Assembly (NCBI GenBank): GCA_030740295.1
Contig: JASLXP010000096.1
Location: forward strand, 1 to 35,996
Reading direction: 5' to 3'
Length of the DNA stretch: 35,996 bases
Origin: Planctomycetota bacterium
GTDB taxonomy: Bacteria; Planctomycetota; PUPC01; JACPCR01
Of the stretch, positions 1 to 7,003 are shown one piece after another. The notes below the pieces were generated by a model that was not told the DNA's origin, searched no databases, and saw nothing but the letters and a program-made list of their open reading frames with translations. The position numbers and the translations under genes were made by a program. Within the stretch, counting starts at the first letter, position 1; each line of letters begins with the position of its first letter.

Positions 1-7
1 ACTCTCT

Positions 8-1315
8 ATGAAAGCAAAAGCTGCCGCGGCCAGAGTTGACATCACCCCGCCCATTGGATTGTGGATGACCGGGTTCGGCGCACGGGAAGTCCCTTCATCA
101 GGGATTCACGATCCGCTTTATGCCAAGGCCCTGGTCATTGAATCGCAAGGCAACCGGGTGGTTCTGGTTTGCCTGGACATCATTCAGCCCTCCCCGGACA
201 TCGTGGCTCAGGTCCGGTTTGGCGTGGAACAGACAACGGGGATACCCGCTGAGAGCCTTTTCATTAACTCGACCCACACGCACTCGGGGCCTGCCACCTG
301 CCGCTTCAATGGGATGGGCGTTTATGACGGCGCCTATTGCGAGCAGTTGTCAAAAAAAATCGTGACCGCGGTTCGACTCGCCTGTAGCGATCTCTCACCG
401 GCAACGTTGCAGTTCGGAACTGCCCCCGTCACGATCGGCGCCAACCGGCGATTGCTGAGACAGAAAGGCGGGGCGAGCATGAAGCCAAATCCGGAGGGCA
501 GCTACGATCCGACCGTGTATGTGCTGCGTGTCGAATTCGAAAACCGCGGGCCGGCCCTGCTCATGTCGCACGCTGCGCATCCGGTGGTCCTTGGCTCGGA
601 CAATCTGGAAATCAGTGCGGACTTCTGCGGTTTCGCGTGTTCGGATGTTGAAGCCGAACTTGGCGAAGGCTCTATCGCCATGTTCATGCAGGGATGCTGT
701 GGCAACATCAATGCCGACCGCGGCGATGGTTCATATCAACAGGCTGCGACTCTTGGCAGGAAACTCGCAGCGGCTGCACTGGAAACACGGGTCGAACCTG
801 TGGCTGGCGAAGGCCTGTCCGCGTCCCTGGAAACGATTCAACTCCCTCTCATGTCGCCACCTTCGCTTGAAGAGTGTGACCAGGAGTTGGCCGAACTGAA
901 CTCGAAGCAAGTGGTGGCGAACGAAAGCGGAAACTCCTGGAAGATTCGAAATGCGGAAGCCATGTTGAATTGGGCGCACCGGATGAAGGCATGCGCGCTC
1001 AACGGCCATTTCGAACGTACCCAGCCCATGCAGATTCACGGAATTCGTATCGGCGACCTCGCGTTCCTCGGCACGGAGGCAGAGACATTCGTTGATTATT
1101 CGCTGTCGATTCAGAAGCGGTCACCGATACCGAATACAGTCGTGGCAGGATACACAGACGGCTGTATCGGCTACCTGCCAAGTGCCAGCGCGTATCCTGA
1201 GGGCGGCTACGAGGTCGACAGCGCGATCCGGTATTACGGGCTGCTGATGATGAAACCGGAGAGCGAGGAGTTGGTAGTGCAAAAAAGCGTGGATCTGTTG
1301 AACAGACTGGTCTGA
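8..1315 (+). CDS. Neutral/alkaline ceramidase N-terminal-like protein
   Basis: The 435-residue product resembles the N-terminal catalytic domain of neutral/alkaline non-lysosomal ceramidases. Seen: the family opening ARVDITPPIGLWMTGFG near residue 8, the histidine motif NSTHTHSGP around residue 90, a HPVVLG segment, and MQGCCGNINADRG around residue 225 where ceramidases carry the QGxxGD-type active-site loop. It is much shorter than true ceramidases (650 residues or more) and lacks their C-terminal immunoglobulin-like domain. There is no signal peptide, so a cytoplasmic location is likely. Family members of this size are common in PVC bacteria and their substrates are unknown, so ceramide hydrolysis is only inference. 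The start lies 7 bases from the window edge, so its ribosome site cannot be judged. A strong hairpin follows the stop codon. Confidence 0.8.
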   Translation: MKAKAAAARVDITPPIGLWMTGFGAREVPSSGIHDPLYAKALVIESQGNRVVLVCLDIIQPSPDIVAQVRFGVEQTTGIPAESLFINSTHTHSGPATCRFNGMGVYDGAYCEQLSKKIVTAVRLACSDLSPATLQFGTAPVTIGANRRLLRQKGGASMKPNPEGSYDPTVYVLRVEFENRGPALLMSHAAHPVVLGSDNLEISADFCGFACSDVEAELGEGSIAMFMQGCCGNINADRGDGSYQQAATLGRKLAAAALETRVEPVAGEGLSASLETIQLPLMSPPSLEECDQELAELNSKQVVANESGNSWKIRNAEAMLNWAHRMKACALNGHFERTQPMQIHGIRIGDLAFLGTEAETFVDYSLSIQKRSPIPNTVVAGYTDGCIGYLPSASAYPEGGYEVDSAIRYYGLLMMKPESEELVVQKSVDLLNRLV

Positions 1316-1366
1316 AGAGACAGCGGTGTGCAATTCAGATGATGAGCCATCTGAATTCGTCTCTTC
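1314..1366 (+). terminator. Two-tier hairpin directly after the ceramidase-like gene
   Basis: A perfect 10-bp inverted repeat, AATTCAGATG (1332-1341) and CATCTGAATT (1348-1357), encloses a 6-base loop. It is flanked by a second perfect 8-bp pair, GAAGAGAC (1314-1321) and GTCTCTTC (1359-1366), which begins inside the stop codon. The tail is pyrimidine-rich (TCTCTTCTT) rather than a pure T run. Position and symmetry suggest a transcription terminator or 3'-end stabilising structure; this is inferred from sequence only. Confidence 0.6.
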
Positions 1367-1472
1367 TTGAAGGCGAAAACTTTTCTCGTTGATAAACCGT
1401 CAGACTTTGACGACAGAATGATGCGTGCTCCACCCGCGACGTTCGCGGCCCTCTATCACAGAAAGAGAACTC

Positions 1473-3002
1473 ATGCTTAACATTATCATCCTCCTGTTGG
1501 CTCCCCTCTCCCCTCTTCAGGCAAACGTCACTCTTCCCAAAGTCTTTTCGGATCACATGGTTTTGCAGCAGCAGATGGCCGTTCCGATCTGGGGGCAGGC
1601 CGCGGCGAACGAGGAAGTAACCGTTGAATTCAGAGGTCAGAAGAAGTCGGCCAAGGCTGATGCGGAAGGCAAATGGCGTCTCACCCTCGAGCCGCTCAAA
1701 GCCGGCGGCCCTGATGAGCTCAAGGTGACGGGACAGAATGCCATCGTCATTAAGGATGTTCTGGTGGGCGAAGTATGGGTCGGCTCAGGCCAATCCAACA
1801 TGGCCGGCAGCGCCGGAGGCTACGCTAAGAATGACGCGGAGCTTGCTAAGGTGCTTGCATCCGCTCCGTACGAAAAACTGCGGATCCTTCGCCAGGCGGG
1901 GGCCTGGACGGATTCTTCGAAAGCCAATCTGTCTCGCTTTTCTGCTTTGCTACTCTCGTTTGGCCACCGTGTGCAGGTGGAGCTCGATGTGCCGGTCGGC
2001 CTGATCGCCGGCGCAATAGGCGGCACTCCTTCCGGCTCCTGGGTCAGTCCCAAGCGTTACGCCGAAGATGAGAACTGCAAAAAAGTGATCGCCAAGTATG
2101 CAGAGACCTTTAACGAAGAAGCATTAAAGAAGCGCTACGAAGTACAACTGGCCAAATGGGAGAAGGCTGTCGCCAGGTTAAAAGAGCAAGGCAAGAAGAG
2201 ACTTCCGAGGAAGCCGCGGATGCCCGTCAAGCCCGGCGAGCACATGCGAGGCTCCCAGATCGGTGGACTCTATAACAAGTTTATTCAGCCGGTCGCGGGC
2301 TATGGCATCAAAGGAGTTCTCTGGGACCAGGGCGAATCCGGTACGGCCATCCTTGGCCTGGATCAGTTCACCGCGATGGGATCGCTCATCAGTGGCTGGC
2401 GAGAAGACTGGGGGCAGGATTTTCCATTCCTCTACATCCAGAAACCGAGCGGCGGGGGCTGCGCATGGGATACGTCCAACCCGGTCACGCAGAAGGCCAA
2501 CAAGTTCACTGCGGTGCCTGCCAAGCACAGCGATGGAAAATATCGTGAGCTTCACATCCGCATTCGCCAACATCCGAAAACCTGGATGGCCTCAGTCAGC
2601 GATCTGGGCTCCGGCGTTCACCCAACGAATAAATGGGGCTACGGCCAGCGTGCGGCCCAGGTCGCCATGGGTGCCGTCTATGAGAAGTCCGTCGCCATCT
2701 ACGGACCGACCTATGCCTCTCACACCACTGAAGGCAACAAAGTGCGCATCAAGTTTGAAAACACTGGTCAGGGGCTCGCGTTCAAGAACGGAGACAAACT
2801 CCAGGGCTTTGCCGTGGCCGGTGCTGATAAGGTCTTCCACTGGGCCGACGCCGAGATGGAAGGGGCAGACGTTGTCGTTTCATCTGAAAAGGTGACGCAG
2901 CCGATGGCAATTCGTTATGGCTGGAGCAGGTCCCATCCCTGGGCCAATCTGTTCAACAAAGATGGTCTGCCCGCGCTCACGTTCCGCACGGACAGTTGGT
3001 AA
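1473..3002 (+). CDS. Sialate O-acetylesterase-like SGNH/SASA esterase, secreted
   Basis: The 509-residue product belongs to the sialate O-acetylesterase (SASA) family, which removes acetyl groups from sialic acids or other acetylated glycans. Seen: a hydrophobic N-terminal signal (MLNIIILLLAPLSPLQA), the family start VTLPKVFSDHMVLQQ, the nucleophile motif GSGQSNM with Ser108, the block VLWDQGESG, and a C-terminal catalytic His383 in SGVHPTNKWGYG. A charged, probably helical insert lies near residues 210-260. Start at 1473 is preferred over an upstream in-frame start at 1425 because it gives a clean signal peptide and is preceded by GAAAGAG. It probably acts in the periplasm or outside the cell. 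The exact acetylated substrate is unknown. Confidence 0.85.
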   Translation: MLNIIILLLAPLSPLQANVTLPKVFSDHMVLQQQMAVPIWGQAAANEEVTVEFRGQKKSAKADAEGKWRLTLEPLKAGGPDELKVTGQNAIVIKDVLVGEVWVGSGQSNMAGSAGGYAKNDAELAKVLASAPYEKLRILRQAGAWTDSSKANLSRFSALLLSFGHRVQVELDVPVGLIAGAIGGTPSGSWVSPKRYAEDENCKKVIAKYAETFNEEALKKRYEVQLAKWEKAVARLKEQGKKRLPRKPRMPVKPGEHMRGSQIGGLYNKFIQPVAGYGIKGVLWDQGESGTAILGLDQFTAMGSLISGWREDWGQDFPFLYIQKPSGGGCAWDTSNPVTQKANKFTAVPAKHSDGKYRELHIRIRQHPKTWMASVSDLGSGVHPTNKWGYGQRAAQVAMGAVYEKSVAIYGPTYASHTTEGNKVRIKFENTGQGLAFKNGDKLQGFAVAGADKVFHWADAEMEGADVVVSSEKVTQPMAIRYGWSRSHPWANLFNKDGLPALTFRTDSW

Positions 3003-3065
3003 GACTTACCGAAGCGGTTGCAAAACTCCGCTGGTGCCATCCGTCATTGTTTTCACGCCTGAGTC

Positions 3066-3899
3066 ATGTACGGTGATCTGAAAAACCAACTGCGCGCGGA
3101 TCTCACTAAACCGCGCATTCTCAAACCGCAGACAGAGCGGCATCTGTACACGGCATTCGAGTCTGCCGAGCAGGGATTCCAGGAATTTCTGGACAGTCTC
3201 GCGGACAGCTTCGAAGACTACGAAATCGAGATCATCTTTGGTCCCGTTTTCACCCCATCACTCGAGGAGCAGGCCGGCTACTCCGAAGCTCTGCTCAACT
3301 ACCAGCCGGATCCATCGGATGTACGGCTGCTCACTGTCGAGCTCTCTCAGGAAGGCCTCATTTGTCCCATCTTTCTCAGCGAAGACGACCAGCCCAACCT
3401 GCCTCTGCACGAAGTGATGATCGACCGGTATATCCGCCTCCTTGCTCTGGAGGATGCCCCGGGAAGTAAAACCGCTGCACGCATTAAGGACGCGCTTGGC
3501 GAAGAGCTGTGGCGCTTCGGTCTCGCCATCGCTCGGGACCGTACGTGGTGCGACAAAGAACGTCAGGCATGGCTCGGTGAATTCCTCGAGAAGAGAGTCG
3601 AGCGGCGTCCCTGGCGCCTGGAAGAGCTTCACCTCCTCGGTGAGTTGACCACGGGAAATCGCGCCCTTTCCCGCGAGACTCTCATCCCCGCTGCGGAGTC
3701 AGCGGTGAGGTCCGCGCGTGCTTCAGTCGCCAGCGTCAGTGCGGGTCGCCACTACCTTTCGAGTGATGTGGCGGAGCATCACGGCTACCGCGGTTCGGGT
3801 GAGGTAAACCAGACCCTCCTCGAAAAGAAGCAGCTCGAACTCGACCTACTCGTCGGCCTGGCCGAAGACCTCCAGGAGTTGGTGGGGGATGAGGTCTGA
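3066..3899 (+). CDS. Conserved-looking hypothetical protein, no family recognised
   Basis: A 277-residue acidic, soluble-looking protein that I do not recognise. It has no signal peptide or membrane segment. The N-terminal half carries acidic stretches (DSLADSFEDYEIEIIFGP), the middle is Arg/Glu/Trp-rich, and a Ser/Ala run (ARASVASVSAGRHY) precedes a helical, Leu/Glu-rich C-terminus. It starts 63 bases after the esterase on the same strand and could be co-transcribed. No ribosome-binding motif is obvious before the ATG. It ends just before an inverted-repeat element that separates it from the convergent TPR gene. Long uninterrupted frame and plausible composition support a real gene. Confidence 0.6.
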   Translation: MYGDLKNQLRADLTKPRILKPQTERHLYTAFESAEQGFQEFLDSLADSFEDYEIEIIFGPVFTPSLEEQAGYSEALLNYQPDPSDVRLLTVELSQEGLICPIFLSEDDQPNLPLHEVMIDRYIRLLALEDAPGSKTAARIKDALGEELWRFGLAIARDRTWCDKERQAWLGEFLEKRVERRPWRLEELHLLGELTTGNRALSRETLIPAAESAVRSARASVASVSAGRHYLSSDVAEHHGYRGSGEVNQTLLEKKQLELDLLVGLAEDLQELVGDEV

Positions 3900-4055
3900 T
3901 ACATGAACGTGTATCACCAGCGATTCCGGATTCCTCAGCGCATTCGGCTCGTGGCGACGGTCTGCTGCCAGAATTCTTCGCAAAAAGTCCTTTTCTTTAG
4001 ATTTCGTGTGTGAAAGCCTGGACTTAGGAAACACATTTCGCCAAGGGTTTTGTAG

Positions 4056-4105
4056 TGCACGCTTTAGCGTGTTTCCTGCTCCGACAGAACACGCTCAAGC
4101 GTGCA
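4056..4105. repeat. Nested inverted repeat (REP-like element)
   Basis: Two 18-base arms, TGCACGCTTTAGCGTGTT (4056-4073) and AACACGCTCAAGCGTGCA (4088-4105), pair with one mismatch around a 14-base loop. Each arm is itself a near-palindrome (CACGCT-TT-AGCGTG), so the element can form either one long hairpin or two small ones. It sits between two convergent genes. This layout resembles dispersed palindromic intergenic repeats of bacteria. A bidirectional terminator role is also possible. Only one copy is visible in this window. Confidence 0.7.
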
Positions 4106-4139
4106 TCCACCCCTCGATTGGCTGACAACAGGCTGGCAG

Positions 4140-4153
4140 CCCGTCGCTACGGG
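4140..4153 (-). terminator. Small hairpin just past the TPR membrane gene stop
   Basis: CCCGT (4140-4144) and ACGGG (4149-4153) pair perfectly around a CGCT loop four bases beyond the stop codon of the minus-strand TPR gene. A second pairing, GGCTG with CAGCC, overlaps just outside it. There is no T tract. Together with the larger repeat at 4056-4105 this may end transcription from both directions; the role is inferred. Confidence 0.4.
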
Positions 4154-4157
4154 AACC

Positions 4158-5426
4158 TCATCTGGTCGGCTGTACTGCCATCAGAAAATTTGCGCCCAAA
4201 CTGGCGATTAGAATGCACCATGGGAATAGGTTGATGGTCAAGCCCACTATCAACTTTGCCAGGATCGTGTTTATTCCAAGAGCAAGGATAAGGACGGTGG
4301 CAAGTGCAGATACGCCAAGAGCTGCCGAAACCGCGCGCATCAGATTTTGAGGCCATCCCTCAGGACATCTGAAAGATCCGGAAACAGGAACTACCAGCAG
4401 GATTGAGTAGATGCATGCTATCTGACAAATAACCGAGCCGAACGCGAACGGTATCAGGATCAGGCCCGTAAGGAGCAAAGCGCCGATAATGACCGAGGCC
4501 GTTTTCTCTTCTCTGCTCAGAGCCAGCCTGCCGAGTGGATGCGCAAAAAGAACAAGGTTGAACAGCGAGTCTGCCGTCCAGGACATGAAGACAAAGCCGA
4601 CGTAGGCGATCAGCACAGGCCAGATGACAATCCCAAACTGAGGGTTGTTCGTTACCAATGCGAAGAGTGTCCGGTAAAGAATGTATGCGCCGATGATGAT
4701 GAACCATCTTGCCCTTCCGCCCAGGCGCATCATCCAGAGAAAATACTGGAGCACGAGCGAGTAGATTCTGTGATGGGCTTTCAGGGCCTCAAGGAGGCCT
4801 TGCCGTGCCCAGTCCAGTTCAGGGTCGATGCGCAATGCTTCCTGAAAATGCTCGAGCGCCTTCTTAGGGTTGCCGTCATGGAGAAGCTTCCAACCCATGT
4901 TTGCGTGGGACAGCGCGTTCTGAGGGTCCAACTCGAGCGTCCTGTCGAGTGAGACACCGGCCTCATCACTTCGCCCCGCGGAAACAAGAGCCAGAGATCG
5001 AAGGTTGTTGCAGCCCACATGCTCAGGATCGCATTCGAGGCCTTCTTCAGCACACTCAAGCGCTGCGCTCCAGTCTTCCAGTTGAATCTGGATGGAAGCC
5101 AGAACCGCGTAGTAGTCCGGATCTTCCGGGTCAAGCAGGAGTGCTTGATCGATGGCCTCCTGCGCCCTGCTGTGCATGTTGCGCTGGAGCAGCACCTGTG
5201 CGAGCACGTAATAACCGAAAGGAATATCCGGTGCCAGCCCAATTGCCCTTTCCGCAGATTCTGTGGCTTCCTGGTACTTGTCCTGCCCATACAGGCATAG
5301 ACCAAGCAGGGCATGGCAGACCGGGTTCTGTGGTTCTTCGCCCAGAGCCTGGCGGAGCTCGTTCTCCGCAAGATCGTAACGCGCCTGTTCGAGCAGCAAT
5401 TGGGCTCGCCGAATCTGCGGGGTCAT
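4158..5426 (-). CDS. TPR protein with C-terminal membrane domain
   Basis: A 422-residue protein with two parts. Residues 1-215 form about six tetratricopeptide repeats, visible as repeated units such as ALLLDPEDPDYYAVLA, RTLELDPQNALSHANMGW and QEALRIDPELDWARQG. Residues 240-418 hold about five or six hydrophobic segments that look transmembrane (for example near 241-258, 264-282, 311-348, 366-385 and 390-416). There is no signal peptide, so the TPR region is probably cytoplasmic and tethered to the inner membrane by the C-terminus. The start overlaps the stop of the upstream AAA ATPase gene by four bases (ATGA), indicating translational coupling. It likely serves as membrane partner or adaptor of that ATPase; the cargo is unknown. 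Confidence 0.75.
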   Translation of the reverse strand: MTPQIRRAQLLLEQARYDLAENELRQALGEEPQNPVCHALLGLCLYGQDKYQEATESAERAIGLAPDIPFGYYVLAQVLLQRNMHSRAQEAIDQALLLDPEDPDYYAVLASIQIQLEDWSAALECAEEGLECDPEHVGCNNLRSLALVSAGRSDEAGVSLDRTLELDPQNALSHANMGWKLLHDGNPKKALEHFQEALRIDPELDWARQGLLEALKAHHRIYSLVLQYFLWMMRLGGRARWFIIIGAYILYRTLFALVTNNPQFGIVIWPVLIAYVGFVFMSWTADSLFNLVLFAHPLGRLALSREEKTASVIIGALLLTGLILIPFAFGSVICQIACIYSILLVVPVSGSFRCPEGWPQNLMRAVSAALGVSALATVLILALGINTILAKLIVGLTINLFPWCILIASLGANFLMAVQPTR

Positions 5427-6766
5427 TTCTTGATGTTCAGATAATCGAGAATGTCATCGTAAAGCCCGCCCTGGTTGGAATAGAGGGCGTAGTTCCGGGC
5501 CGTCGCAAACCACTCTTTTGTTGTAGGTCGGACAGCCTTGAACGCACGGAGAAGTTCCCTGGTGCGCAGCGGCTCCGGCACTCCGCTCTTCATGGCCTCT
5601 TTTAGTTTCTCCTCCACCGCCCAGTCAATGACTGCTTTGACATCCGCGCCGGAGAAGCCTTTGGCCTTTTTGGCAAGCACGGAGGCTTCGACGTTATCAA
5701 CGGGTTTGTCCCTGAGCATCACCTTCAGGATCTCTTCGCAAGCTTTGAAGTCGGGGGGAGGCACGAACAGGATTCGATCGAAGCGGCCCGGCCGGCGGAA
5801 TGCGGCGTCCAGATGCCAGGGCGCATTGGTAGCTGCCAGTATGAGGATGCCATCATTCGAGAACTCCACCCCGTCGAGCTCGGCCAGGAACTGGTTAATG
5901 AGCTGCCGCCCTGCGCTCTGACGCATGTCGGTGCGGCTGGCACCCAGGGCATCGACCTCGTCAAAGAACAATACGCACGGTGTATTGTCTCTCGCGGTTT
6001 GGAAGAGCCCGTGCAGTTTCTGCTCGCTCTGCCCGATCCACATATCCAGGACGTCATTGATGCCCACCGAGAGGAAGGTTGCCTTTACTTCTCCCGCCGT
6101 GGCACGCGCCAGGTGCGTCTTACCGCAACCAGGCGGACCGTACATCAGTATCCCTCCTCCAATGGCTTTTCCATATGCCTCGTAAAGCTCGGGATGCTCG
6201 AGGGGCATGATAATTTTCATGCGAATCTCTTCTTTGAGGTCATCCATGCCGCCCACATCCTCGAACTTCAGTTTCGGCCGCTCGAGATCGATGTTAAGAG
6301 ATGAATCGGGCATGCCGGAGAGCTGGCGCGCCTTGCCTTCCACCACATCCGATTCTGTTTCCGTGTTGTCTATACCGAGCAGCTCTTCCAGATCTTCATC
6401 CGCGGCCGATGGATCTTCGAACATCGCTTTTTTGTATTCTCGAACCGCCGGCTCGATGTTACCTGACCGAATCAGGAGACGGCAATGCAGGATATATGCA
6501 TCCGCCTCCACATCGGGATTGCCGATCAGGTCCTCAATAATTACCAGGGCCTCTGAATTCTTTTCGCCGTGATAAAAAGCCTTCGCCAGGCCGAGCTTCA
6601 GATCTCGATCGTGAGGGGAATGTGCAAGGGACTCTCTGAATTCCTTCTCGGCCTCGTCATAGCGTTGCTGCTTCAGCAGCAATTCAGCAATGTGTTTCCT
6701 GAGAGGAACATTCTCCGGCGAATGCTTCAGGGCTTCGCGAAGTGGCTCGATTGGATCGTCAGGCAT
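5423..6766 (-). CDS. TPR-AAA ATPase, Cdc48/spastin-like
   Basis: A 447-residue protein. Residues 1-125 contain TPR-like repeats, followed by an acidic linker and a single AAA+ module at about 165-400. Seen: the N-terminal signature FEDVGGMDDLKEEI, Walker A GPPGCGKT (210-217), the pore-loop region MWIGQSEQKLHGLF, Walker B VLFFDE (265-270), sensor-1 AATN (311-314), the arginine-rich RRPGRFD (324-330) and FSGADV of the lid domain. These match the Cdc48/FtsH/spastin branch of AAA unfoldases. No protease motif or membrane segment is present. It probably remodels proteins or complexes using ATP, with specificity from its own TPRs and the coupled TPR membrane protein downstream. No clear Shine-Dalgarno motif precedes the ATG. 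Confidence 0.85.
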   Translation of the reverse strand: MPDDPIEPLREALKHSPENVPLRKHIAELLLKQQRYDEAEKEFRESLAHSPHDRDLKLGLAKAFYHGEKNSEALVIIEDLIGNPDVEADAYILHCRLLIRSGNIEPAVREYKKAMFEDPSAADEDLEELLGIDNTETESDVVEGKARQLSGMPDSSLNIDLERPKLKFEDVGGMDDLKEEIRMKIIMPLEHPELYEAYGKAIGGGILMYGPPGCGKTHLARATAGEVKATFLSVGINDVLDMWIGQSEQKLHGLFQTARDNTPCVLFFDEVDALGASRTDMRQSAGRQLINQFLAELDGVEFSNDGILILAATNAPWHLDAAFRRPGRFDRILFVPPPDFKACEEILKVMLRDKPVDNVEASVLAKKAKGFSGADVKAVIDWAVEEKLKEAMKSGVPEPLRTRELLRAFKAVRPTTKEWFATARNYALYSNQGGLYDDILDYLNIKK

Positions 6767-7003
6767 GTAAGGGGGCCGAGTTTTCCAGAGGTTGGACGGA
6801 ATGTCTTATCTGCCACCGAGTTTATATCAGAAAGGCATCAGAAAATGGATTCAGATCCTGATTCGCGCAGGACCGGATTCGGCACGTCGCCAGACTTTCA
6901 GGTTCGATGCGCTCCCTGGATGATGCCCTTCATAATCGTGAAGATCTGTTAAAACTGCGGAACAGGGAACCAAGCATTGAGCCCTGGTAAAACACACCAA
7001 GCC

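Noticed and set aside
4056..4105. CRISPR array
   Set aside because: Only two inverted arms, no direct repeats with regular spacers and no cas genes.
4901..5605. Plus-strand open frame of 234 codons across the TPR and AAA genes
   Set aside because: Antisense to two well-supported overlapping genes; composition is Pro/Arg-rich filler.
6767..7003. Divergent intergenic region examined for promoters or a riboswitch
   Set aside because: Some AT-rich hexamers occur, but no -35/-10 pair or conserved RNA structure is convincing.
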